A DNA stretch of 8,889 nt from an uncultured bacterium (GCA_902765655.1 CACXAK010000035.1:1-8889), one strand, 5' to 3'; numbered from the stretch's first letter, positions 1-6,829 are shown. Numbers and translations are program-made. The notes: generated from the sequence alone by a model not told the origin.

Positions 1-2
1 TT

Positions 3-1244
3 AACGAAAATTCTCAGACTCAAAAATATCAATTATCAAATGGTGCTGCACTTTTATACACCCCAAATACATTCAATGACATCATTGCCATAAGCATAAA
101 CGCCAAAGGAGGTCAGCTTCTTGAAAGTAAACCGGGAGTTGCCCTTGTTGCGGGTGCTTCTTTAATTAAAGGGACAAAAAATTACTCTCCGGTTGAATTA
201 TCGCAGGTATTAGAAGATAACGGGATAAAAATTGCACCATCAGTTAATGCGGATTTATTTTCAATATCCGTACTTACGACAAAAGATCAGTACGAAAAAA
301 CAATGGAATTATTATACGAAATTATTAACAACCCGTCATTTGATGAGGTTGAAATAGGCAAAATCAAATCCGATAATCTTAATCAAATTAAGGCAAATAA
401 AGACGTACCGCTAAAAGTTGCACTTGAAAAGTATCGTGAACTGATATTCCAAAACAGTCCTTATACTATTTCCGCCAATGTTTTAGAAAAAAGCTTACCG
501 AACATTACAAGAGAAGACGTGATTAATTACTATAAGAATGTAATTATGCCGCAAAATATTGATATTTCGGTAAACGGGAACATTGATAAAAATACGTTAA
601 TAAAAGATTTAAATAATTTATTCAGCAATTTTGATAATAATAATAAATTTGATTTCAATAAATACTCTAGGACTATATCAAAACCGCAAACTCCGAGAAC
701 TTCTACTCATAAGATGCCGACAACCGAAACCGCATGGATTATGCTTGGTTGGCAAACTGACGGAATAATTAATGAAAAAGATTATGCAACGCTGCAGGTA
801 ATGGATTCAATTTTAGGCGGAGGAATGAGTTCAAGAATGTTTAAAGACCTGAGAGAAAAAGAAGGTCTTGCATATCAACTTGGTTCAGGTTTGTCCCCGC
901 ACGTTTTGAGAGGAAGTTTTGTTCTTTATATAGGCACAAATCCTGAAACTCTTGAAAAAGCAAAAAAAGGATTATTTGAAGAAATTTATAAACTAAAAAC
1001 CGAACATGTAGGTAATAAAGAACTTAAAGATGCGAAGGAAAAACTCATAGGTAATTATGTAATCGGACTTGAAACAAACCTTGAAAAAGCAACGCTGATA
1101 GGTCAATATGAATCTATGGGATTAGGTTATGATTTTAAAGATAAATATATTGAACTGATAAATAACGTAACCGACACCGACATAATAGAAGCCGCAAATA
1201 AGTATTTTAACGATAACTATGTATTATCAGTCGTAACTAAATAA
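3..1244 (+). CDS. M16-family peptidase-like protein, C-terminal part (5' end outside window), non-catalytic half
   Basis: The reading frame is open from base 3, so the gene enters from upstream; the ATG at 303 is internal. The 413 visible residues cover an M16 N-lobe and an M16_C lobe. The conserved block where M16 peptidases carry zinc-binding HxxEH is present (G-V-A-L-V-A-G-A-S-L-I-K-G-T, bases 135-176), but both His and the Glu are replaced (LVAGA, 144-158), so this half cannot bind zinc. The C-lobe signature is intact: GGG-MSSRMF then REKEGLAY at visible residues 272-291, with the Arg and Tyr that in M16 proteins complete the substrate site. In this family an active domain pairs with an inactive one, either fused (about 850-950 residues) or as a neighbouring gene, forming a clamshell that degrades unfolded peptides, often in the envelope. 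The catalytic half probably lies just upstream. The ending VLSVVTK is typical. No hairpin terminator is evident after the stop. Confidence 0.88.
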   Translation, partial: NENSQTQKYQLSNGAALLYTPNTFNDIIAISINAKGGQLLESKPGVALVAGASLIKGTKNYSPVELSQVLEDNGIKIAPSVNADLFSISVLTTKDQYEKTMELLYEIINNPSFDEVEIGKIKSDNLNQIKANKDVPLKVALEKYRELIFQNSPYTISANVLEKSLPNITREDVINYYKNVIMPQNIDISVNGNIDKNTLIKDLNNLFSNFDNNNKFDFNKYSRTISKPQTPRTSTHKMPTTETAWIMLGWQTDGIINEKDYATLQVMDSILGGGMSSRMFKDLREKEGLAYQLGSGLSPHVLRGSFVLYIGTNPETLEKAKKGLFEEIYKLKTEHVGNKELKDAKEKLIGNYVIGLETNLEKATLIGQYESMGLGYDFKDKYIELINNVTDTDIIEAANKYFNDNYVLSVVTK

Positions 1245-1303
1245 TTCCCAAAATTTTATATTAAATACATCTTTTAAAGGGCAAAAAAAAATTTATTACG
1301 ATT

Positions 1304-1309
1304 TATAAT
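1304..1309 (+). promoter_or_regulatory. Candidate -10 box (TATAAT), leaderless start for the gene at 1316
   Basis: A perfect TATAAT ends six bases before the ATG at 1316, which would put transcription start on the A of the start codon. No recognisable -35 box lies 16-18 bases upstream (the region is A-rich), and there is no TGn extension, so promoter strength is uncertain. Confidence 0.45.
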
Positions 1310-1315
1310 ATCTAT

Positions 1316-1990
1316 ATGGATAGCGGCAGCTCAAAAAATAATATAAATGGAAATATTTTTACGCGTGAATTTGGTTTTTCGCCCGTAAATCCCTTTAATG
1401 CAAAAAATGATAATCAAATTAATTTTGTTCAAAAGCCGACAAAAAGATTGAACGGCTATGATTCAACAATATTAAATAACTCAAAATTTGAAGAAACCGA
1501 AGAACAGGAATTGAGCATTGATTACAAAATAAAAGAAAAAGAAAATGCCATAAAAGATTTGGATGAAAAAATCAAAATTGCTGATAATTACGGAACTCAA
1601 AATGAAGCTTTAGGTTTAAAAGCAAAACGCCAAAGATATCTGCAAGAACTTTCTTCTTTGGAAAAACAGCGTATGTACGGGGGAAGAGTTTTGGGCGATA
1701 AAGAAAAGATATTGCACGAAACTTTAAAAGAGAAAATGCCTTTTATATACAAATTGCAATCATTTGTATCAAGAAAAATTTTGGCAAAAATTTCTAAAAA
1801 AGTAAATTCTGTTGTAACTTTGAGTGATTCATTGGAGCAATTATCAAATATCAGTAAAAGTGTTGATGAGCTTATGGATATGAATATACCATACGGTGAA
1901 AAAAGCAAAAATTATGAAAAATTGACTCAATACTTGAGCAGGGCAAATGTTATTCACTCAAAAATTTCTAAATCATTGAGGTATAAATAA
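1316..1990 (+). CDS. Hypothetical helical/coiled-coil protein (224 aa)
   Basis: I do not recognise this protein. Residues 1-65 are low in hydrophobics and rich in Asn, Ser and Lys, probably disordered, with a short F-G-F-S-P-V-N-P-F motif at 19-27. Residues 68-120 are strongly charged with heptad-like spacing (KIKEKENAIKDLDEKI and onward) and should form a coiled coil. Residues 128-224 are predicted helical, amphipathic and basic, ending SKSLRYK. There is no signal peptide or membrane segment, so it is probably cytoplasmic. The frame is open upstream to 1265, but 1316 is the only ATG, and no Shine-Dalgarno precedes it; a TATAAT six bases upstream suggests a leaderless transcript. It ends four bases before the end of the convergent gene at 1995. 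The antisense open frame over 1597-1908 has no support. A structural or scaffold role is possible, but there is no direct evidence. Confidence 0.75.
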   Translation: MDSGSSKNNINGNIFTREFGFSPVNPFNAKNDNQINFVQKPTKRLNGYDSTILNNSKFEETEEQELSIDYKIKEKENAIKDLDEKIKIADNYGTQNEALGLKAKRQRYLQELSSLEKQRMYGGRVLGDKEKILHETLKEKMPFIYKLQSFVSRKILAKISKKVNSVVTLSDSLEQLSNISKSVDELMDMNIPYGEKSKNYEKLTQYLSRANVIHSKISKSLRYK

Positions 1991-1994
1991 ATTT

Positions 1995-2237
1995 TTATTT
2001 TAAATTTTTCTTAATTATTAAATCACAATTTTTTAAAAATTTAGCACCTTCTTTTGATGTTTCAAAAATATCAGCTTGTGATTCCATTGATAAAAAATAT
2101 TTTTTGACATTATTCTTATCGCCAACATATTTTCTTATGATTTCTTGTTGTTCTGAAGAATAATTTTTTTTAAAATATTTCTTATCAATTTTTTGAATTA
2201 AATTTGCACCTAATGTATTTTTTATTTTATCTATCAT
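1995..2237 (-). CDS. Small basic hypothetical protein (80 aa), downstream partner of the zeta-like kinase
   Basis: This is a short, Lys-rich, predicted all-helical protein (starts MIDKIKNTLG, ends IIKKNLK) that I cannot assign. It has no signal peptide, membrane segment or recognisable DNA-binding motif. A good Shine-Dalgarno, GAGGT, sits about five bases before the ATG, which supports translation despite the small size. It starts 21 bases after the stop of the zeta-like kinase gene on the same strand, so the two are probably cotranscribed. Being next to a toxin-like kinase makes it a candidate antitoxin or chaperone, but in known epsilon-zeta and PezAT modules the antitoxin gene comes first, and no similarity to epsilon or PezA can be seen. 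That role is inference only. Its stop lies four bases from the stop of the convergent gene. Confidence 0.7.
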   Translation of the reverse strand: MIDKIKNTLGANLIQKIDKKYFKKNYSSEQQEIIRKYVGDKNNVKKYFLSMESQADIFETSKEGAKFLKNCDLIIKKNLK

Positions 2238-2246
2238 GTTGACCTC
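2238..2246 (-). promoter_or_regulatory. Ribosome binding site for the 80-aa gene
   Basis: On the minus strand GAGGTC (2246-2241) precedes the ATG at 2237. The spacing suits translation initiation and argues that this small frame is a real gene. Confidence 0.7.
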
Positions 2247-2258
2247 ACAGTAATAATA

Positions 2259-3245
2259 TTATGCTGAAATATACTTTTCAAGTTCGACCCCCATTTCTTT
2301 ACAGATACCTATAATATTTTCCATTGTTTGTTCTTGCATTTTTATGTAATATGGATCTACAAAACGACCATAATCTTTAAATCTATTCACAGCTCTTTGT
2401 GCGCAAACATCAATCGGAGTATCAAAATGAACAACTTTGATTGATTTATAACCTAAACCTTTGGCTTTTTCAATAATTTCAATTATTGTTCTTAAACCTG
2501 TTGTAGGATATATAATATCGCACCCATTATCCAATGCGGCTGATAATTTTGCTCTGTTTAATGAAGCTGATAGTGTGTGAACAAAACTTGAACCAAATTC
2601 TTCATATCCTGGTAATTGTTCTTTGGTAACATCTGCATCTGCAATCAAAAATTGTTTTTGTTCATATCCTATTTTTTTTATATATGTACTTTTCCCTGAT
2701 GCTGCTCTGCCTGTAACTATAACTAATTGTCTATTTTTCCCGGCTGAACTGATTTCTTGAGAAAATCTTTTTAATATTTCTAAAGTTGTAGAATCTTTTC
2801 CTAGTTTGCTACTACTAATTTTTAAATTCCCGGCAACCAAACTTTTTAGTCGGGCTAATATAATATCTTTCGTATCAAATTCGGTTACCATGGCTCCTAA
2901 AGCATATTTTAATTCTTCAATATTGTCTATGCCTGCTTGTATAGTCATCTTATTTTTTGGTTTTGCGATGAGAGATAATTTGAAAATTTCAACTTGTTTT
3001 CTTATATTTGCTACAATATTCTCAAAATTTAGATTCAAAATTTCTTTCAAATTAGAAAGAGTATTTTTCTCTATTATGCTTTTAACTACGCTATATTCAA
3101 AAGTATCTTTACCTATATTTGATTTTGTTGCAATTTGAGATAAGTCGTTAAAATCTTTTTCCCCAATTTTTTTAATTAGGGTCCTTCTATTTGCAATAGT
3201 CCAACCGTTACTTACTATTTTGCGTAATACAGAAATATTAGGCAT
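2259..3245 (-). CDS. Zeta-toxin-like P-loop kinase with uncharacterised N-terminal domain (328 aa)
   Basis: The C-terminal half (about 172-328) matches the zeta toxin/PezT kinase pattern. It has a Walker A loop GRAASGKST at 179-187 (Lys185), an IADAD strand end at 201-205 where zeta has its catalytic Asp, a helix F-V-H-T-L-S-A-S-L-N at 221-230, then IIYPTTGLRT at 244-253, which parallels the zeta motif ending GTLRT. A strand VVHFDTP (271-277) is followed by Arg284 and Arg288 and GRFVDPYY (293-300), resembling the family's Arg-rich lid. Zeta toxins phosphorylate UDP-N-acetylglucosamine and poison peptidoglycan synthesis. The acidic residue normally just before the GT motif appears to be replaced by Pro247, so substrate may differ. 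Residues 1-170 are helical and match nothing I know. AGGT about five bases before the ATG is a plausible Shine-Dalgarno. No antitoxin gene lies upstream; an 80-aa gene follows. A non-toxic nucleotide or sugar kinase is the alternative. Confidence 0.78.
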   Translation of the reverse strand: MPNISVLRKIVSNGWTIANRRTLIKKIGEKDFNDLSQIATKSNIGKDTFEYSVVKSIIEKNTLSNLKEILNLNFENIVANIRKQVEIFKLSLIAKPKNKMTIQAGIDNIEELKYALGAMVTEFDTKDIILARLKSLVAGNLKISSSKLGKDSTTLEILKRFSQEISSAGKNRQLVIVTGRAASGKSTYIKKIGYEQKQFLIADADVTKEQLPGYEEFGSSFVHTLSASLNRAKLSAALDNGCDIIYPTTGLRTIIEIIEKAKGLGYKSIKVVHFDTPIDVCAQRAVNRFKDYGRFVDPYYIKMQEQTMENIIGICKEMGVELEKYISA

Positions 3246-3322
3246 ACTATACCTACAACATTATGTTCTACATATATATAAATGTTATTTTTTTTGAATT
3301 ATTGCTATTTTATTAAAATATA

Positions 3323-3892
3323 TTAACTATTTATTTCATTTACCAAATCTTTGATATGTTTTTTTACCGCCGGAGTAATTATCAAATCCGGTTCTGATGT
3401 TACGAAATCATCAAGAGTTGTTATTGCCTGTTTTTTATTTCCGCTTTGTTCCTGCAACAATCCGACCATAACTTTTGCAACAGGATTTTTATCAATTTCA
3501 CTTTGATATTTTATAAGTTTTTCCTGAGTTTTACCCAATTGTTCATAACACTTGGCAAGATTAGAATAAAATTCAAAATTTAAGCTGTATTGTTTCAGGG
3601 CATCTTCAAAACATCCGACCGCCAAATCAGGATATCCGATAGTTAAATATGCTTTCCCTAAATTGTTCATATATATTGCGGTAGATTGAGCTTTCGGATT
3701 TAAGCTGATTGCTATTTTAAATTCCTGAATTGCCGCATAATAACATTTTTCTTCCATATAGACTATGCCCATATTATTATGATTCCAGGCATTTTTTTCA
3801 GGGTCGATAGTATATGTAACGATAGTTCCCGGCTTTGAAAACACAGGAAGAATTGTCAACAGTAATGCAATTATGATAAATATTTTTCTCAT
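3323..3892 (-). CDS. Exported TPR-repeat protein (189 aa), last gene of four-gene operon
   Basis: The N-terminus is a clear Sec signal peptide: MRK, a hydrophobic core IFIIIALLLTILP, then VFS with likely cleavage after Ser19. The mature part is helical, with TPR units at about 36-69 (W-N-H-N-N-M-G ending SLNP), 73-106 and 107-139, plus a degenerate repeat to about 168. TPR proteins bind partner proteins, and the signal peptide puts this one in the periplasm or outside the cell. It starts 26 bases after the MBL gene stop, with AGGG four bases before the ATG, so it should be cotranscribed with the phosphoesterase and MBL genes. It resembles the 310-aa TPR protein that opens the operon in layout but is shorter. 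No GC-rich terminator follows; only an AT palindrome is present downstream. Confidence 0.85.
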   Translation of the reverse strand: MRKIFIIIALLLTILPVFSKPGTIVTYTIDPEKNAWNHNNMGIVYMEEKCYYAAIQEFKIAISLNPKAQSTAIYMNNLGKAYLTIGYPDLAVGCFEDALKQYSLNFEFYSNLAKCYEQLGKTQEKLIKYQSEIDKNPVAKVMVGLLQEQSGNKKQAITTLDDFVTSEPDLIITPAVKKHIKDLVNEINS

Positions 3893-3918
3893 ACTACCCT
3901 TTTAATAATAAATCTGAT

Positions 3919-4842
3919 TTATTCAAGATTAAATTCAAAACCCTCATAAGCCATATAAACATTCTTATTTTGAGAAGTATATAACTCTTTTATTTTATCA
4001 AGTTTTGAATCATCATAGGACGGTTCATAATGGAAAAATACCAGATTTTTGGCATTTGACTGACGCATTGCCTCAATAGCCATTTCATAAGTCGAATGAC
4101 CAAACCCCTGCTTCGGAGAATGATGATTCAGATAATCTTCCGAAGTGTATTGCGCATCATGAATTAATAAATCGCAATTCTTTGAGAAATTTATAAATTT
4201 TTTATCCCCGCCAAGATAACTCTCTTTATCTGTTGCATAAATAAGTGACTTGCCATTATAACTTATTTTATAAACCATAACCCCATCCTGCGGATGAACA
4301 TATGATTTATAAAAAGTAATCACAACATCACCTTCGGCCGGTGCAAAATTCTCTTTTTTAACAAGTTCCGGAATGCTGTCAGGGTGAATAACTATACAAT
4401 AATTTTCAGATAAATTATGAATATTTAATTTACATTTAATATCACTCAAGTCTAACGGAAAAGTTTTTCCAAAGACCAAATCGGATAAATTATTTTTCAA
4501 ATCCGATTTATCACTCCCATCCCCAAAAATATCAATTTGCGCGGTTTTCAAATGCATTGGCTTGAAAAATGTCAGGCCAAGTAAATGATCCTGATGTATA
4601 TGTGATAGTAATATAGTAGTTTTAACAGGTGTTCTGTTTTCCGTTTCAAGTGCGGAGGCGATATATTTTTCCATTAGCTCATCCCCTGCTTTTACAATTC
4701 CGGTACCTGCATCAAGAAAAATCGTATGCCCGCCAGCATTTACTTCTACACAAGAAGTATTTCCGCCATACTGAAGAAACTTTTTGTCTGCTACAGGAAA
4801 ACTTCCTCTTACACCTCTGAATTTTAATTTAAAATCTGCCAT
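3919..4842 (-). CDS. MBL-fold metallohydrolase, PhnP/cyclic-phosphodiesterase-like (307 aa)
   Basis: This is a metallo-beta-lactamase fold enzyme with a full set of metal ligands. The opening FRGVRGSFP, YGGNTSC (25-31) and FLDAGTGI (42-49) is the hallmark of the family often annotated as class II cAMP-phosphodiesterase-like or COG1235/PhnP-like hydrolases. LLSHIHQDHLLG (78-89) supplies His81, His83, Asp85 and His86. Further ligands are probably His183, Asp205 in YATD, His228-Asp229 in LIHDAQYT, His249 in GFGHST and His271 in FFHYEP. There is no signal peptide, so it should be cytoplasmic, unlike its operon neighbours. A phosphodiester substrate (cyclic nucleotide or cyclic phosphate) is likely from the family; the specific substrate cannot be read. 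The gene starts 12 bases after the phosphoesterase stop, and its AAGG sequence overlaps that stop codon, which suggests translational coupling. Confidence 0.9.
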   Translation of the reverse strand: MADFKLKFRGVRGSFPVADKKFLQYGGNTSCVEVNAGGHTIFLDAGTGIVKAGDELMEKYIASALETENRTPVKTTILLSHIHQDHLLGLTFFKPMHLKTAQIDIFGDGSDKSDLKNNLSDLVFGKTFPLDLSDIKCKLNIHNLSENYCIVIHPDSIPELVKKENFAPAEGDVVITFYKSYVHPQDGVMVYKISYNGKSLIYATDKESYLGGDKKFINFSKNCDLLIHDAQYTSEDYLNHHSPKQGFGHSTYEMAIEAMRQSNAKNLVFFHYEPSYDDSKLDKIKELYTSQNKNVYMAYEGFEFNLE

Positions 4843-4854
4843 ATTATTTCTGCC

Positions 4855-5844
4855 TTATTTCTTTATTTCATAAATTCCGTTACGCTCATTTTCTTCGCCC
4901 GTATATATAGACGATGCGATTACAAGAAGTTTTGCCATTTTTTGAATGGTCTTTTCTCTTGTTTCAAACCATTTCAGTTCAAAAACCGTTTTATCTTTAT
5001 AATTTTGAACCGTAATTAACCTGAATGCATCCGGATAAGATGCAAGGGCAGGGGTATTTACATATAAAACATTGTCGTGCTGGACAACTCTTGTTGCGTG
5101 ATAATGTCCCTGAAAAACCCCGATTGGATTTTTATAACTTTCAATCAATCCCATAAGCTGCGATGCGTTTTTTAATCTGTGATTAGGACTTGCAAAAGGT
5201 TCTATAATCGGTACGTGCATAAATATTAATGCAGTATCATTTTTTGCTTTATCAAGTTCTTTTTTCAGCCATTTTAGCTGTTTTTCATCAACATAACCCT
5301 GAGAGGTTACTTCATTTGTTATAATATCATCCAAAACAATAACTCTGTATCCTTTTTTCGGTACAAACGAATAATACGGGTTATCAAATTTAAAATCAGG
5401 ATTTGCTTCCCGAATCATTTTTAAATAAACATTTGAAGTCAAATACCCTCCGACACATCTGTCATGATTGCCGAAAGTGAAATACCACGGGTAATTTAAT
5501 TTTTGAATATGTGGTAAAACAGCTCTTAATTCCTTTTCAAACGGTTTATCAATCAAATCTCCCGTAATCATAACAAAATCAATATCTTTTTGTTCGTTAA
5601 TTTGGGAAATTGCATCATCAAGAAGCCGTGGAGATTCTCCAATCATTTTGAACGTAGTGTTTGAACCGTTTTCAAGGAAATGTATATCAGATAACTGAAC
5701 AAATTTCAAAGCGGAAACATTACTGCATGCCTGCAAGCCCCACATCAAAGCAACAGTCATACACAATGTTACAACAGTATTGGCAACTTTTGATAAAAAA
5801 CTGCCGGATTTTTTACGGTAATATTGCTCTTTCTGATTGCTCAT
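4855..5844 (-). CDS. Calcineurin-like metallophosphoesterase, predicted lipoprotein (329 aa)
   Basis: This is a binuclear metallophosphoesterase with every family motif present (numbering from the chosen start, in brackets from the ATG at 5877): S-D-I-H at 52-55 (63-66), GDLID at 95-99 (106-110), GNHD at 125-128 (136-139), MHVP at 209-212 (220-223) and GHYH at 246-249 (257-260). The order and spacing resemble CpdA/Icc-type class III cyclic nucleotide phosphodiesterases, so a phosphodiester or phosphomonoester substrate is expected. The N-terminus has a basic region, a hydrophobic stretch, and LQAC, a fair lipobox with Cys40, so it is probably a membrane-anchored lipoprotein facing the periplasm. 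I chose the ATG at 5844 because it gives a normal-looking signal region; the in-frame ATG at 5877 adds 11 residues that merely overlap the preceding TPR gene. Neither start has a strong Shine-Dalgarno. It overlaps the end of the TPR gene by 32 bases and probably depends on it for translation. Confidence 0.88.
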   Translation of the reverse strand: MSNQKEQYYRKKSGSFLSKVANTVVTLCMTVALMWGLQACSNVSALKFVQLSDIHFLENGSNTTFKMIGESPRLLDDAISQINEQKDIDFVMITGDLIDKPFEKELRAVLPHIQKLNYPWYFTFGNHDRCVGGYLTSNVYLKMIREANPDFKFDNPYYSFVPKKGYRVIVLDDIITNEVTSQGYVDEKQLKWLKKELDKAKNDTALIFMHVPIIEPFASPNHRLKNASQLMGLIESYKNPIGVFQGHYHATRVVQHDNVLYVNTPALASYPDAFRLITVQNYKDKTVFELKWFETREKTIQKMAKLLVIASSIYTGEENERNGIYEIKK

Positions 5845-6745
5845 TATTTTTATTTTCCAATAGCTGCTTTGCTTCATTATATTTCATTTCTAAGTATTTA
5901 TCATCCTTAGTTAGGAGGATTGCACGATCAAAATCTGTCACAGCATTTGAATAATTTCCTAAATCCATATCACACAACCCCATATATTCATAAATTTTTG
6001 AGGTCTGAATATCATTTAACAAACTCTCAAAAAGTTTCTTTGCTTCTTTTGGAGAACCTTCTTTATACAAAATTTTTGCTCTGTCAAATTGATATTCAGG
6101 ACAATCATTAATTTTGATTGCAATCTCATTATCTTCTTTTGCCGCACTTATCATGCCAAGTTCAAATTCGGCTCTTGCTTTCATTGCATAAGCCAAATCA
6201 TCTTCCGGATTAAATGATAAGTATTTATCAGCAGGATTCAAAACTCCGTTATACTGCCCCATTTCATACAAAACAATTGCAGTCCCAAGATACGCCGGAG
6301 CAAAATCGGTTCTTGCTGATGTCGATGCTGAATAAGCATTAAGAGCATTTTTATATTCTTGTTTTTCGCGGTAAAAATTACCCAAATAATAATATGCGAG
6401 ATAAGAATTTTCCTGTTCTGTCGCTTTTACCAATGTATTCCACTCTTTTGTTTCGTCGCCGACTCTTTTGTACTCCATTGCTTCTCTGACAAGAGGTGAA
6501 ACATTATCAATAAATGACTTCTTGTCTTTTGAAATTACATGGTTCAATCCTCTTTTCAAATCTGCTGCATGCTTATTTGAAGGATTTATCTGCAATATTT
6601 TGTCTAAATACGTCATTGCAGAGTTATAATCTCCCACAACACAATAATTAGCTGCTATATCCAGATAATCATCTTCAATTTCATTTGATAATGCGGGTAA
6701 AATCCCTATTGAAACAAAAAGCAATAATAACAAAAATCTTTTCAT
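5813..6745 (-). CDS. Exported TPR-repeat protein (310 aa), first gene of four-gene operon
   Basis: A Sec signal peptide opens the protein (MKR, then FLLLLLFVSIGILPALS, cleavage likely after Ser20). The mature chain is a TPR superhelix. One repeat sits at about 26-58 (DKILQINP end), then a helical linker, then successive repeats at about 116-149, 150-182, 184-216, 217-249 and 251-283, with the usual Gly-Tyr and Ala positions (for example YYYLGNFYREKQEYKNALNAY). It should act as a periplasmic or secreted protein-binding scaffold; no enzymatic domain is seen. The start is firm: MKRF is a classical signal start and the next Met is at residue 44. No Shine-Dalgarno precedes it; an extended -10 box six bases upstream implies a leaderless mRNA. 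Its last codons overlap the phosphoesterase gene. Function beyond scaffolding is unknown. Confidence 0.87.
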   Translation of the reverse strand: MKRFLLLLLFVSIGILPALSNEIEDDYLDIAANYCVVGDYNSAMTYLDKILQINPSNKHAADLKRGLNHVISKDKKSFIDNVSPLVREAMEYKRVGDETKEWNTLVKATEQENSYLAYYYLGNFYREKQEYKNALNAYSASTSARTDFAPAYLGTAIVLYEMGQYNGVLNPADKYLSFNPEDDLAYAMKARAEFELGMISAAKEDNEIAIKINDCPEYQFDRAKILYKEGSPKEAKKLFESLLNDIQTSKIYEYMGLCDMDLGNYSNAVTDFDRAILLTKDDKYLEMKYNEAKQLLENKNNEQSERAILP

Positions 6746-6751
6746 ATTGGT

Positions 6752-6780
6752 ATTATATCATAGATTTGTAAAAATATTAA
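6752..6780 (-). promoter_or_regulatory. Promoter of the TPR/phosphoesterase/MBL operon (extended -10)
   Basis: Read on the minus strand: TTAATA (6780-6775, four of six matches to the -35 consensus), a 17-base spacer, and TATAAT (6757-6752) preceded by TGA, forming a perfect extended -10. Transcription would start near 6745, the A of the start codon, leaving no 5' leader. The elements interleave with the ndk promoter on the other strand. Confidence 0.68.
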
Positions 6781-6794
6781 ATTTATGCTACAAT
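6766..6794 (+). promoter_or_regulatory. Promoter of ndk (extended -10)
   Basis: TTGTAA (6766-6771, four of six -35 matches), a 17-base spacer, and TACAAT (6789-6794) preceded by TGC as an extended -10. Transcription would start near 6801, giving a leader of about 29 bases before the ndk ATG. This rules out the upstream ATG at 6785 as the start, because that ATG lies within the promoter. Confidence 0.7.
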
Positions 6795-6816
6795 TGGCTT
6801 GTATTGGATATTTTTT

Positions 6817-6822
6817 AAGGAG
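6817..6822 (+). promoter_or_regulatory. Strong Shine-Dalgarno of ndk
   Basis: AAGGAG lies seven bases before the ATG at 6830 and fixes the ndk start there rather than at the in-frame ATG 45 bases upstream. Confidence 0.9.
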
Positions 6823-6829
6823 ATTTATT

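Noticed and set aside
303..305. ATG at 303 as start of the M16 protein
   Set aside because: The frame is open back to base 3 and encodes recognisable M16 sequence, so this Met is internal.
1597..1908. Antisense open frame over the coiled-coil gene
   Set aside because: Its Ser-, Phe- and Cys-rich product is typical of the reverse of a Lys- and Glu-rich gene; no ribosome binding site or family match.
1981..2050. Shared bidirectional terminator at the convergent ends near 1990
   Set aside because: Only A/T runs are present; no GC-containing stem could be found in either direction.
2806..3138. Plus-strand open frame inside the zeta-like kinase gene
   Set aside because: Opposite to a well supported gene; hydrophobic, Phe-rich translation of low-complexity antisense; no initiation signal.
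3307..3319. Palindrome ATTTTA-T-TAAAAT as terminator between the operon and the kinase gene
   Set aside because: It is purely AT, with a one-base centre and no T run following in the minus direction; too weak to call.
6785..6829. N-terminal extension of ndk from the ATG at 6785
   Set aside because: It lies within the ndk promoter, lacks a Shine-Dalgarno and adds 15 residues foreign to the family, whereas 6830 has AAGGAG at seven bases.
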